From Heloderma charlesbogerti (lineage: Eukaryota > Chordata > Lepidosauria > Squamata > Helodermatidae): a stretch of DNA of 64,000 nt. Positions 48,103-58,460 of this stretch are shown here, in pieces. Numbering within the stretch: position 1 is the first letter of the stretch; each line of letters opens with the position of its first letter. The notes under the pieces were generated by a model, which worked only from the letters and a program-made list of their open reading frames with translations, had not been told where the DNA came from and searched no databases. The stretch covers positions 335,001-399,000 of the forward strand of contig JANEZZ010000468.1 of the NCBI GenBank assembly GCA_026122225.1, given 5' to 3'. The position numbers and the translations under genes are program-made.

Positions 48103-48512
48103 TAGGGATGCTGGAGAAATTCGAGACAGATTAAAATGAGCTCGGATTTGTAAGAGTCCGAACTGCAGAACCTACCGAGGAGCGCCCCCCTCAGGCCGTG
48201 AGGAGTCTGTGGACTTTTGGATGATTTTTTTACTTTCCCGAAATTTACGCATATAAATCCGTAGAAAAATACATAAGTTTCTGCTGAGGGAACATTGAAT
48301 GGAATGGTGGACAATACATTAGATGTTACGTACTGAGGTAAATTATGTAAATACTTATGCAAATACTTACGTAAATATTTATGTAATTATTTCCGTATTT
48401 TTCCGCATGATAAAAAAAATGCATCTGTCTGTGGGCGGATGACGGAATGAAAGGCACCCAACAATCCGCAAAACACAGACGGAGCAGATTTTACACAGTC
48501 CGTACATCCCTA
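48103..48512. mobile_element. Non-autonomous hAT-type element, 410 bp, AT-rich core
   Basis: The termini TAGGGATG and CATCCCTA are inverted, and the flanks GTTGGATG (48095-48102) and GTTGGATA (48513-48520) agree at 7 of 8 positions. Subterminal parts also pair loosely. The core at 48335-48415 repeats TATGTAAATACTTA-like units (TTATGCAAATACTTACGTAA, ATATTTATGTAATTATTTCC). It contains more CpGs than its surroundings, suggesting a relatively recent copy. Confidence 0.8.
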
Positions 48513-48520
48513 GTTGGATA

Positions 48521-48824
48521 ATGGAGATCTGGGAGATGTTTTCTCAGTGAGGGCTTTGTTTTAATGACATTTTGAGGGTTCCTGGGCTGAAGTGGATATA
48601 GATCAGTGGCGTGTCTCTTTTTTTCTCAGTCTTGGTTCCAGATCTGTCAATTGGTGTCAAAGTTCTCTTTACTCCTGGGGGAGAAGGAAGCAGGTATTAC
48701 GGTTGGAATAACTGGGAAAGTGAGACATATAAAAAGCAGTGCAATTTTTGGTTGCTTTGCGGAGGAGCAGGGTGGCCTGTGCTTAAGTCCCAACTCTTTG
48801 ACAGACTCATGTCGGGCCTTAAGT
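48521..48824. other. Intronic sequence without assigned feature
   Basis: Frames on the + strand here read into the following microsatellite and have no motif. Confidence 0.45.
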
Positions 48825-48871
48825 CCCTTCCTTCCTTCCTTCCTTCCTTCCTTCCTTCCTTCCTTCCTTCT
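48825..48871 (+). repeat. (CCTT)n microsatellite
   Basis: Eleven or so CCTT units followed by CTTCCTCAG. Confidence 0.97.
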
Positions 48872-49205
48872 TCCTCAGTAATATAGTGCCCATCAGTGTT
48901 GGTAGTGCAAACATGAAAAAGATGCAGTATTTGCTGACTGTTGTATTATTTTCCCCTTCTGTGCAGGGAGTGGAAGAAGAGGAGTCAGGGAACAAGGATG
49001 GAATTGAAAGGAGAATTGCATGTAGTTTGACCAGCACAGTTAGATATTACTGGATTTGCCAGTTGTGTGTAATTTTGGAGTTTCTCTTAACCCTTCTGTC
49101 CCTAAACAGTCATAATAATCTGAAAGGGTGTGCTGAAAAAGATTCAAGGCCTGACAGTTTTTAATCCAGAATAATAACTGCACTGCTGCTTCTGTACTTG
49201 GTTGT
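48872..49205. other. Intronic sequence without assigned feature
   Basis: Nothing recognised; the T-rich stretch ending in TGTGCAG at 48966 has the look of an acceptor but no open exon follows with support. Confidence 0.4.
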
Positions 49206-49300
49206 TTGCATTGTGCCCTGTGCATGTTTACTCCAACATGAGTTGCATTGACTCCAGTGGGGTTACTCTCCACAGTAAGTGTGCATGGGATTGCACTGTG
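49206..49300. repeat. Palindromic interspersed repeat (same family as 58-149)
   Basis: GCATTGTGCCCTGTGCATGT at the left pairs with TGTGCATGGGATTGCACTGT at the right, and GACTCCAGTGGGGTTACT lies near the centre. Both arms match the repeat at 58-149 in order. Confidence 0.65.
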
Positions 49301-49319
49301 AGTCACTAACATGAATTAC

Positions 49320-49540
49320 ATTGAAGCTCACACTTTAAAATGTAATTTAATTTTTTAAAGTTTAATTGATGAGTTTTGTTTGGTTTGATGGTTAAAGAGT
49401 TGTTTTCTTTTTTGCCTTTTAACTTGTAATTGTACGGCTTTTATATTGGAATTGGGTTTTTTTTTTAATGATGTGTACACTGCCCTGGGATCCCTAAGTG
49501 GATGAAAGGTGGTTGATAAATGGCATGTATGTATGTAAAT
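49320..49540 (+). mobile_element. L2-type LINE 3' UTR
   Basis: T-rich UTR followed by GTACACTGCCCTGGGATCCC, AAAGGTGGTTGATAAATGGC and a (ATGT)n tail, the usual L2 3' ending. Confidence 0.6.
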
Positions 49541-49730
49541 CACTAGCAGAGCTGTATTCCCAAGATCTGGATGCCTGCAGGATTAATGCTCAGAACATTG
49601 TAAGCTATGCTATTTTGCTTTCCTCACATGCCTTCTTATCACTTCCTGACAACTTTGGAGCAGGAAGAAGGATTAGTAAACGCATGTGCAACTTTACTTT
49701 GCATTCCTGAGCTTGTGGTGTTACAAATAA

Positions 49731-49785
49731 TACAGACAGACAGACAGACAGACCTGTCTGTCTGTCTGTCTGTCAGTCAGTCAGT
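49731..49785. repeat. (CAGA)n/(CTGT)n self-complementary microsatellite
   Basis: About five CAGA units run directly into about five CTGT units and then CAGT units. The two halves are exact reverse complements over about 20 bp and could form a hairpin. Confidence 0.95.
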
Positions 49786-51136
49786 GCGCTTGATGTCATT
49801 TAGAACCCTGAACTGAGGCCGCATGGTCCCTGCCCCAAAGGGCTTACATTCCTTGTAAGATGGACAAACAAGAATTGTGGGAAGGGTTAGTGATTGATTA
49901 ATGTGTAGTGGGGCTAATGTACAGAGGAGTCCAAAGAAGAGAGACAGGTGAGGTGAAGCTAGATTCCTGTCTGGCAGGATGGCATCTCTGTCTCTTTTCT
50001 CCTCAGTCCTAGCATGCGTGCATCCTGAACACAAGTTCCGCTGTGTTCAGAGAGGCTTCTTCCCATGTCAGCTGCAGCCTCAGCTGTGTGGATATTTGTG
50101 GGAAACAACTTCATTTCTGCATTTAGCTTTTTAAAATGTTCGTTGAAAAGTACTCAAAACCAAAGATAGAGTTGAGAAAATAACTTCTCTTTCAACTTCT
50201 GCATCCACATATTCTCCCACCCCTTCACCCCACAATCTGTTTCCTCTTCGCAACGTCCTAAAATGGCTGTTCCCCCCCCCCATTCCCTGCCTTGATAGTT
50301 AGTCAGATGCAGAAATGGACAGGTCTCAAATCTCATCCCCAGCATCAGTTCCCTGTTCCTGCCTGTTGACTGAAGAGCAATGGCCTGAGAGGCTGTCATT
50401 AGCACTGCTGCCCTGCCTCTTGCTGTCCTGCATACCTGAAGAGGCTTTCCATCTTCCAATGAATGTATTATCTCCGCCTGGAAGGACAGAGGTGTAATGC
50501 AGCCGTTTATTATTCCGGGCAGGTTCGTCTGCAGCACTGCATCAGCCATCATTTATCATCAGCTGCTCACTCCCCCTCCCCCTCCTCCTCCACACCCCTT
50601 GGTTGTGTGCTCATTCTCTCCTCTACACCCCCTCCTTGCTTCCTCCTTCTCTCGTTTCTCACTTGGTTAAACTCAGAAATTGCAAGGAGAAGCATATGTG
50701 ATGTGTGAGTGGGTGAACGTGCTAGTTGGGGAGAGGTTTTGGCTGTACTCTTGAGTATATTCATGAGGCTGGATGAGGCTTAGTAGAAATGAGGAGGCTT
50801 TGGGTGAGCAAATGGAGAGGAGGCTCAAGAGGTGGTTGACTCCGAACTTCACCTTCCCAGTCTTAATGTTGTTGAAGCCTGAGCCTTGCCGAGCCTGTCG
50901 CTTGCAATGTCCCCCTCCCATGCAGCATTGCCTTCTTCATCCTCCCCTTACTACTTTTTCTCATTCAAAATGATAATGTATTTGCAAAGAGCTCTAAAAT
51001 GTGTTTGCAAGGCGCTCTAAAGCTCCACCAACCATTTAGGCTACTGGGCTTCAGAAGTGTTGCCAGCCCTTCTCCCTTCTTTTTTGCCTTCTGCAGTCTT
51101 CCTTAGTTTCGGTCCCATAGCCAATTCTCCTTTGCC
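49786..51136. other. Intronic sequence; 27-bp tandem duplication
   Basis: ATGTATTTGCAAAGAGCTCT (from 50975) is followed by ATGTGTTTGCAAGGCGCTCT, a two-copy tandem repeat. C-rich tracts are at 50270-50281 and 50570-50595. No exon was recognised. Confidence 0.5.
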
Positions 51137-51212
51137 AGATATATATATCATTTGCCAGATAGATAGCTAGCTAGCTAGATAGGTAGGTAGGTAGGTCTGT
51201 CTGTCTGTCTGT
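51137..51212 (+). repeat. Compound AT/GATA/GCTA/GGTA/CTGT microsatellite
   Basis: ATATATAT, AGATAGATAGC, TAGCTAGCTAG, GGTAGGTAGG and CTGTCTGTCTG follow one another, ending in TGTGTGCATGTGTG directly before a SINE. Confidence 0.95.
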
Positions 51213-51224
51213 GTGCATGTGTGA

Positions 51225-51470
51225 GAGCCAGTGTGGTGTAGTGGCGAGAGTGTTGCACTGGGAGCCGGGAGATCCGGGTTCTAGTCCCCACTCAGCCATG
51301 GAAGCTCGCTGGGTGACTTTGGGCCAGTCACACGCTCTCAGCCCAACCCATCTCACAGGGTTGTTGTTGTGAGGATAAAATGGAGAGGAGGAGGATCATG
51401 TAAGCCGCCTTGGGTTCCTTGCAAGAGGAAAAACAGGCGGGATATAAATTCAATAAATAAATAAATAAAT
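51225..51470 (+). mobile_element. Sauria-type tRNA-derived SINE, complete
   Basis: The head GAGCCAGTGTGGTGTAGTGG carries the A box and GGGTTCTAGTCCCC the B box of an internal RNA polymerase III promoter. The body follows: GGCCAGTCACACGCTCTCAG, CATCTCACAGGGTTGTTGTT, CATGTAAGCCGCCTTGGGTT and CAGGCGGGATATAAATTCAA. The tail is (AAAT)n. It is a good match in order to the SINE known across squamates. It is not a functional tRNA gene. Confidence 0.85.
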
Positions 51471-51749
51471 ATTCTGTATTGCTCACAGATAAATACCTTC
51501 ACCTGGACATTTTGCAGACATGTCTACAGTGGATTTCTAATCTTGGGGAACCTTTTCTACATCAATTTGTCTTCCCTCAGCATTGCAGAAGTCTGGGGGA
51601 GGGGATGTTTTAGGATGCATTCTCCATTCATGCAGGGTGACAGTCAGGGCCCTTGGATCCACACAAGCAGAGTGTTCCTTCAAAGAAAGTGTCAACCATT
51701 CCTCAATAGTTAACTTATTGGTAGATTGGTAACAATGGGCAATTTGTCT
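51471..51749. other. Spacer between SINEs
   Basis: Short unique-looking sequence; no feature seen. Confidence 0.45.
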
Positions 51750-51973
51750 TAGGAACATAAGAAGCTGCCTTATACCAGGACACATTATTTGTGCATCAAG
51801 CCCAAGATCATTTACTCTGTCTGGTGGTGGCTCTCCGAAGTCTTGGGCACAGGTGCTTCATCTCACCTGCTCTGTCTGATCTCACCCCCACCCCTGAACC
51901 TGGACCTTCCAGGGATTGAACCTGGGACCTTCTGCACGCAAAGCAGGTGCTCTAACAGCTGAGCAATGGGCTC
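51750..51973 (-). mobile_element. tRNA-derived SINE (Ala-like head), reverse orientation
   Basis: Read on the - strand: GAGCCCATTGCTCAGCTGTT and AGAGCACCTGCTTTGCGTGC (A box region), GGTTCAATCCCTGG (B box), then a body ending TATAAGGCAGCTTCTTATGT. It has the same layout as the copy at 39317-39501. Confidence 0.78.
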
Positions 51974-52370
51974 TTCTGGTCTTTGGTGACAGCTTCTTCT
52001 CATCAGGGGATGCAGGAACTTTAGGGTTTTCTAGGAGCAGTGTTTGAAAACCACTGAAGTCGAGGAATGGATTCAAGAGGGAGTGTCTTCATTCCTCTTT
52101 TAGAACGGAGATGACTGGTACCCATCTTTTGAGGCTGGTTCCTGATTCTTCTTAGCTTATGGAATGTCTTGAGTCGGTATTTTGCCTGTGATAACACAGA
52201 TCTCCTTTTGTTTTCTTTTGATGTTGGTTAAACGTATAGCCTGTCTCATCCTCATCCCAGAGGAGTGGGATGAAAAAAAAATTGAGGAAAAAACAGACAT
52301 AATACAAATAAAATAGGAAATATTTCCCTTAAGTTAAAGCAATGCTACCTCCTCCTTCTCTCACACTCAC
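51974..52370. other. Spacer between two SINE copies
   Basis: Unique-looking sequence with an A-rich patch at 52271-52295. No exon was seen. Confidence 0.45.
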
Positions 52371-52531
52371 ATAGGAAGCTGCCTTATATCAAGTCAGACC
52401 ATTGGTCTGTGTATTGTCAACACTGACTGGCAGTGGCTCTCCATGGTTTCAGGCAGGGGTTTTCCCTACCTGGAGATTCTGTGGATCAAAGCTGGGACCT
52501 GCTGGATGCAAAGCACGTGCTCTGCCCCTCC
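52371..52531 (-). mobile_element. tRNA-derived SINE (Ala-like head), partial, reverse orientation
   Basis: ATAGGAAGCTGCCTTATATC, CAGACCATTGGTCTGTGTAT, CACTGACTGGCAGTGGCTCT and CAAAGCACGTGCTCTGCCCC give the - strand order of the same SINE. The extreme 5' end is missing. Confidence 0.78.
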
Positions 52532-53041
52532 CCACACACATTCATACACACACTGAGTTTGTTATGGTCCCTAGAAGCTAGCAAGAACTTAACTAAATAC
52601 CTTGGTGAATTTCCAGTGTTGCATAGCTATATTGCATTTAAATCATGAGGAACACTTTTCTCTGTTCCTTCCAGCTGTGATTTGAACAATCGCATTGGGA
52701 TACAGAAGAGGAGATGGTGTCTCAGATGTACTGGATCTGTTCCCCACCACCACCCCAGTTATTCACTTAATATTCTGCTACTAATGTAACTCAGCTCCGT
52801 TATACACCAGTCTATTCCTTATTCCACTTAATGCCTGCCTTATCCACCTCTGTTCTTTTTAAGTCTCATGCGAACCTTAATTTCATGAGAACTGGAAATT
52901 CAGTGCATGCTAGTTCAATACAAACATAAATTCCAGATTTTTCACATATGCAGAATTAAAACTCAACTTTCTACTGTTCAATCTCAGAGCCCCAATTCAT
53001 GAGATGACCAGAAATGTATGCTGAAACAAAATACACTTAGG
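52532..53041. other. Intronic sequence without assigned feature
   Basis: Nothing recognised. Confidence 0.45.
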
Positions 53042-53170
53042 GCACAATCCTATGCATATTTAGACAGAAAAAAGTCCTACAAGTCTCAGCATTTCCTAGC
53101 CAGCATGGCCGCTTGGGGCATGCTGGGAATTGTAGGACTTTTTTCTGCCTAAACATGCATACGATTGCAT
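53042..53170. repeat. Palindromic repeat with two motif types
   Basis: The outer arms GCACAATCCTATGCATATTT and AAACATGCATACGATTGCAT match the palindrome family at 58-149. The inner arms CCTACAAGTCTCAGCATTTC, TAGCCAGCATGGCC and ATGCTGGGAATTGTAGGACT resemble the hairpin MITE family at 18634. Over the whole 129 bp the two halves are reverse complements with few mismatches. Confidence 0.75.
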
Positions 53171-53392
53171 TCTTTATTTTGTGTGTGTGTGTTCTTTTTG
53201 TACCATGCGCTATGAACCTGCTGTTATGAATGTATTTTTTAGATTTTTAAAAACCCAAGTCATTTTGTTTATCTGCTATCTCTTTCCTCCTCCTTCTCCA
53301 ATGCAAATGTTTGCAGTGGTGTGTCCATCAGAAAGAACATTTGGACATAAGGATCTCCAAAGTGCAGGAGATATGGGGTACGTAGTAATAGT
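53171..53392. other. Spacer between two repeats
   Basis: Short sequence with a GT tract at 53181-53190; no feature seen. Confidence 0.4.
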
Positions 53393-53400
53393 GTATAGGA

Positions 53401-53767
53401 CAGGAGTATAGAACTTCATGGGCCAAATCCAGCCCTCTGGGGGGCCCATTCCCAAGAGGGCCCCTTTCCCCGGACTGTCAATCGTTGGGTGGTTTCTCAA
53501 CTTTTGCACAGCTTTCCCCCCATTCTAAAAGGCTGAAATGCCTCTCCTGAGGCTTTGTTACTGGCAGTCAGAACTTTAAGCTGCAATATGCTGGATTGCT
53601 GATACTTTGGCCCCACTTCCCCTTTGCCTTTGTCCCTGCCCCATTTTGCCTTTGGGACCACCCATTGCTGGAATGTGGCCCCCAAGAGCCTCTGAAATTA
53701 GAATGTGCCCCCCCCGAGGCTCTCTGAAATAAAATTCAGCCCTCAGGTTGAAAGCACTTCACCCCTG
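53401..53767. mobile_element. Non-autonomous hAT-type element (family 1)
   Basis: Worn ends CAGGAGTATAGAACTTCA and TGAAAGCACTTCACCCCTG. Flanks GTATAGGA (53393-53400) and GTGTAGGG (53768-53775) agree at 6 of 8 positions. The interior has the family block as CTGGCAGTCAGAACTTTAAG. A ~40-bp internal duplication is visible (GGCCCCACTTCCCCTTTGCC and CTGCCCCATTTTGCCTTTGG). Confidence 0.8.
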
Positions 53768-53789
53768 GTGTAGGGCAACATGGCTGGAG

Positions 53790-53975
53790 GTTGTAAGACA
53801 GGATGCCAGGATGCTTCATCCCTCCGAGTTAGGTATGGAGCTCCTTTGGTGGTCTTGCACTAGGTGCTATCTCTCATCATAGCCCACCTCACAGGACAGG
53901 AGAAAAGGAAGTGCACCAACTGGGACTGTGTATACCTGAGCTCCGTAGAGAAAGTATTGGATAAAAATATGTCAA
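53790..53975 (+). mobile_element. Sauria-type SINE, worn 3' part
   Basis: TCCTTTGGTGGTCTTGCACT, CTCATCATAGCCCACCTCAC and CTGAGCTCCGTAGAGAAAGT followed by TTGGATAAAAATATG matches the body order of the SINE at 51225. The head is unreadable. Confidence 0.5.
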
Positions 53976-54275
53976 ACATATTGCAGGTTTTTATGTTAAA
54001 GCTAAGATTCTTTGGGATCTAAATTTCTGCCTTGGTTAACAGGTTCTGCATGGCATTCTGTGTGTGTGGTGCCTTGGAAGCTGGAGAGCCCAGACAATAT
54101 TCAGAAACTTAGTTTGATCATGTTAACTCCTTTGAATAGACTGGCTGATCTAAATCTGAGACGCAGGCTCCTTTTTGCCTTGCTGATGCTACAGGAGGAG
54201 TTCGTTAAACTGAGCAATAGGTATTTCAGAACTGGACTTTTATACAGGAATTGCAGGTGGGAATTCCTCGGAGCT

Positions 54276-54318
54276 ATCTATCTATCTATCCATCCATCCA
54301 TCCATCCATCCATCTATT
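54276..54318 (+). repeat. (ATCT)n(ATCC)n microsatellite tail of the L2
   Basis: Four TATC units and six CATC units, directly at the L2 3' end, then CTATTTCATTTCATTTCCGC. Confidence 0.95.
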
Positions 54319-56627
54319 TCATTTCATTTCCGCCCAATAGCCGAAGCTCTCTGGGTGGTTCACAAAAATTAAAACCAAACGGCACACAATAAAATAATTT
54401 AAAATATATAGAACATTAAAACCACAATATAACAATACAACCACAATAAAACCTAGCAGCAGTGCAGGAATTTAAAATACAGATTTAAAACAGCAAAGCT
54501 AAAAGTCTAGAAAGCTAAAATGCCTGGGAAATTAAAAAGGTCTTCACCTGGTGCCGGAAACAATACAATGTAGGTGCCAGGCGAACCTCACTAGGGAGCT
54601 CATTCCACAGCTGGGGTGCCACAGCAGAAAAAGCCCTCCTCCTAGTAGCCACCTGCCTCACTTCCTTTGGCAGGGGCTCACAGAGAAGGGCTGCTGAGGA
54701 TGATCTTAAGGTCCGGGCAGGCACATATGGGAGGAGGCGATCCTTCAGATAACCTGGCCCCAAGCCGTTAAGGGCTTTCAGTGTTAATACCAGCCCTTTG
54801 AATCGGGCCCGGAAATGGATTGGCAGCCAGTGCAGCTGAAAAAGGTACTGGCGTAATATGAGCTCGCTGGCCAGTCCCTATTAACAATCTTGCTGCCCTA
54901 TTTTGGACCAGCTGAAGTTTCCAGACCGTTTTCAAAGGCAGCCCCACGTATAACGCATTGCAGTAATCCAGATGAGAAGTTATCAGAGCATGGATAACTG
55001 TAGCTAGGCTATCTCTGTCCCGATAAGGGCATAGTTGGTATACCAGCCTAAGCTGATAAAAAGTGCTCCGTGCCACTGAGTTCACCTGTGTCTCAAGTTA
55101 CAGTTCTGGATCCAAGAGCACCCCCAAACTACAAACATGATCCTTTGGGGGGGTGCAACCCCCTCCAGAACAGGTTGAATATCACCTAGCCGGGCAGACA
55201 AACCACCTGCTAACAGTACCTCCATCTTGTCTGGGTTGAATTTCAGTTTATTGGCCCTCATCCAGTCCATTACTGTGCCCAGGCCCTGATTCAGAACAGC
55301 CACTGTGTCACCTGGGTTTGATGAGAAAGAGAGGTAGAGCTGGGTGGGCAACTCAGCCCACACGTCCGGATAACCTCCCCCAGCGGTTTCATGTAGATGT
55401 TAAACAGCATGGGGGATAAAATAGAGCCCTGTAGAACCCCATGGCACAATTGCCATGACACAGAGCAATAATCCCCCAGCACCACCTTCTGGAGTCAGCC
55501 ATCCAAGTAGGAGCGGAACCACTGTAGTGCAGTGCCTCCAACTCCCAACCCAGACAACCTTTCCAGAAGGATACCATGGTCGATGGTATCGAAAGCCGCT
55601 GAGAGGTCCAGGAGAATCAACAGGGTCACGCGCCCTCATCCCTCTCCTGATAGAGGTTATCCCACAGGGCGACCAAGGCAGTTTCGGTTCCAAAACCAGG
55701 CCTGAAGCCTGATTGAAATGGATCCTGATAATCCATTTCATTCAAGAGTGCCTGGAGCTGTCCTGCAACCACCCTTTCAAGCACCTTGCCCAGGAAGGGG
55801 ATGCTGGCCACTGGCCTATAATTGTTAATGTCCTCCGGGTCCAGGTTAGGCTTTTTCAGGAGTGGTCTGATTACTGCCACTTTTAAAGCGGCCAGCACCA
55901 CTCCCTCTGTAAAGGAGGAATTTACAACCCCCTGGACCCAGCCGGACATGCCCTCCTTGTTTGATTTAATAAGCCATGAAGGGCAAGGGTCAAGCACACA
56001 AATGGTCGATCGGACTTGGCCAAGCACCTTGTCCGCATCCTCAGGCCTCAGTAACTGAAACTCATCCAATAAAACTGGACCAGACGGTGCTCTGAACACC
56101 TCTACCAATGGAACTGCATTAATTGTGGTGTCCAATTCATGATAAATCTGAGCAACTTTATCTTCAAAGTGCCTTGCAAACTCATCACAGGATGCCACTG
56201 AGGGTTCCACTGTCTCTCTCCCTGGCCCAGAATGTAACAGGCCACGAACCACTCGGAAAAGCTCCGCTGGACGACACTGAGAAGATGCAATGCTGGTGGA
56301 AAATAACTCTCTTTTTGCCACCCTCACCACCACAGAGTAGGCTTGATAATGAGCTCTTACCTGTGTTCGGTCAGACTCAGCACGAGTTTTCCTCCACCTG
56401 CGTTCTAGCTGTCTCCCCTCTTGCTTCATTGCCCTCAGCTCAGGTGTATACCAAGGAGCTGGCCAGGCTCTGCTTAGAGGGAGAGGGCGCTTGGGCGCGA
56501 TCATGTCAACCACCGAGTCATCTCTGCATTCTACAGAGCGACCTGGGCTTCAACAGGAGCACCAGCCATACCAGCAGGAAAAACCCCCAGAGCCCTCTGG
56601 AATCCATTAGCCTCTGGGAGGTTAATA
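54277..56627 (-). mobile_element. L2-type LINE, 5'-truncated
   Basis: The 3' end, with a (TCTA)n(TCCA)n tail, lies at 54277-54317, and the 5' end at about 56627. The + strand flanks join perfectly when it is removed (compare copy B at 62635-62642). It encodes broken traces of reverse transcriptase and the L2 C terminus. L2/CR1-group elements typically end in short microsatellite tails and often make no clear target duplication; none is obvious here. Confidence 0.9.
54515..56513 (-). pseudogene. L2 reverse transcriptase and C-terminal region, frameshifted
   Basis: The longest open piece (55626-56513) begins VVDMIAPKRPLPLSRAWPAP, a linker typical of L2, and carries LKVAVIRPLLKKPNLDPED and NNYRPVASIPFLGKVLERVV (RT motifs) and FQSGFRPGFGTETALVAL. 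The next frames give HGVLQGSILSPMLFNIYMK, then NKLKFNPDKMEVLLAG, SHLDYCNALYVGLP, QNRAARLLIGTG and LWNELPSEVRLAP near the C terminus. At least four frame changes or stops separate them. The A/YADD core is disrupted near 55310, and the endonuclease domain is missing. Confidence 0.88.
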
Positions 56628-56996
56628 AAAACTGGGTTCTTATAAAACTCACAGATCAATTGATGGCCCTTTACTCTTTGTATCCAGAATCTAGAAATGC
56701 AGCATTAACGACTCTGGCTTTTATAAAATAATTAAGCCTCGAGCCCTTGGGATCAGAGGAGTAACTGATCTATCAGACTCCATGTATACAATGTCCCACT
56801 ATCTCTTCTATAATGAGCTTATATTCTAAGAAGCAAGCTTTCAAGTGGTCAGTGCCCTTTTAGGAACCTAAATAAGAACAGATCAAGAGCCAATTTGGGG
56901 TGCGTTATTGTGTCTGAGAGCAGAGCCATTTGAACCGAAAAGTTGCAAGGATGCAAAGCAAATTCTGTGAAATTACCATACATAAAACATAATGGA

Positions 56997-58009
56997 AATT
57001 CACTGATTTTGACATCCTAGGCAGCAGTCTCTGTGCCTCTCCATAGGGCCAGACCAGACCTGTCTGGGAACATTGTTCTGGAACCATCCTTTTCTCTTAC
57101 TGTCCCTTAGCATACCTTACTGAGGGCTGATCTTGAACACTGATACAGAGGTTAGAAAGCCATCCTTGAAAGCAAACAGGAGCAGAGGACTTTTTTCTTC
57201 CCCTAAAAGATTTTGTTTTTACTCTCCCTTCTCTCAACCTGTGGCAAGGAATCCCTGGAGCTTTTAGTTCTGAGAACGAAAGGAATCTTGCTGTTTGGAA
57301 TGGGAAGATAATGATAGGTGCCCGGCAGGCTCCTTGAGGGGTAATTATGGACTCCACCATCACAATATTAATTAGCTGTCTCTTTCTTAACCTCTAAGCT
57401 CGTTTCAGAAGATGTTATTTGCTATTAAAGAAGAAAAAATTAGCAAAAAAAAAAAATCCCACTGCCCCTCCCTAAGATGCTATTGAACAGCAGGGGTTCG
57501 TTTAATTGGATCTGCCTTCTTAGCCTTCGTACCATGGGAAGCTTTAATACCTTTAAACATAGATGAGCAATTGCTACCCGTGCTTCTTGGTACAGAATTT
57601 GTCAGCAATGGATCAGATGGACAAATAAACATGCATCTACTGCTCCAGGTGACATAGGAACCTGCCTTTACAAATAATCTCTTCCAGGGGGTTTCCATCT
57701 TTCCCCATGCTCTTTACCTACCATGCTTCTCCACCATCCCCATCCACACACAAAAATACCTGTCCAAGTCCAACTCCTTTCCAAGATTGCTATTTTTGTT
57801 GAGTAATACGTAGCACAAAACAGTGAATGACCTGCAGGTTGGGAATCTTTTTCAGAAGTATAATGGAATAGTTCCACCAGGCCTGGGAATCGGAGCTTTG
57901 ACTGAGATAAATTGAGCAGTTGAATTGACATATCTCAGAAACACTATTTCAAGCTGTCTATAGAATTCTCAATTGCTGCAGCAATTTTTCTGTGTTTGTG
58001 CTTTCCTAG
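56997..58009. other. Intronic sequence without assigned feature
   Basis: An A-rich tract at 57425-57460. No exon or repeat family was recognised. Confidence 0.45.
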
Positions 58010-58137
58010 CTACTGCTTTTGCCATGAACACATCCTTAATAGTTGTTGCATCTGGGGGCGCAATCTACTTAGCCACATTGCGCTCTTTCCTCTATTCCTG
58101 TGCATTTGTCAGCGGACATAAGGCAGCAAGTCAACAG
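58010..58137 (+). other. Exon-like segment, unsupported
   Basis: TGTGCTTTCCTAG precedes it and CAACAG/GTGAAT follows, so it has acceptor- and donor-like borders. One frame is open throughout (TAFAMNTSLIVVASGG...HKAASQQ) and ends on a whole codon. No protein family was recognised. It may be a chance pseudo-exon. Confidence 0.15.
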
Positions 58138-58289
58138 GTGAATCTTCCTCTATCACAGCATTTCTGTGGTTTGAAGTTGCATCAATTAATTGAATTTACA
58201 CTTCTCAAGCAGCTGTTAAAGCCACAAGAGCCCTGCTAGAAAAAAAGGCAGCTGTTCTTGTCTTAGTGGGTTTTACTGTCTTTCCTAGG

Positions 58290-58431
58290 CGGTGAAGAAA
58301 GCTGCTGCTGCTGTTTCTCGCCTATTTATGTCTCCAGCTTCAAGATCTAAGGCCAAAAGACCTGCTAACTTTTTTTTGATCTTCGGATACCAGAACCAAG
58401 TTGCCTCATATCCATTCCTTATCATTGGTAA
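58290..58431 (+). other. Second exon-like segment, unsupported
   Basis: It is preceded by TTACTGTCTTTCCTAG and followed by ATCATTG/GTAATC. The open frame (AVKKAAAAVSRLFMSPASR...YPFLIIG) continues in phase from the segment at 58010-58137 if joined. The intervening 152 bp would be a very short intron. No homology was recognised; treat as speculative. Confidence 0.15.
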
Positions 58432-58460
58432 TCCTGTTTAGTCTCTCTTCCTCCTAAGCA

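Larger units (their letters stand above)
54117..56996 (+). repeat. Direct duplication copy A, split by an L2 insertion
   Basis: Positions 54117-54276 and 56628-56996 together match 62484-63004 in order and orientation (for example CTCCTTTGAATAGACTGGCT and ACTGATCTATCAGACTCCAT are shared exactly). By eye about nine in ten bases agree. The only large difference is the ~2.35-kb L2 between the two parts, plus a 6-bp GATGCT duplication near 54185. Confidence 0.92.

Noticed and set aside
51225..51470. tRNA gene suggested by A and B box motifs
   Set aside because: The head belongs to a SINE with a long unrelated body and an AAAT tail; the cloverleaf is not maintained. The same applies to 39317, 51750 and 52371.
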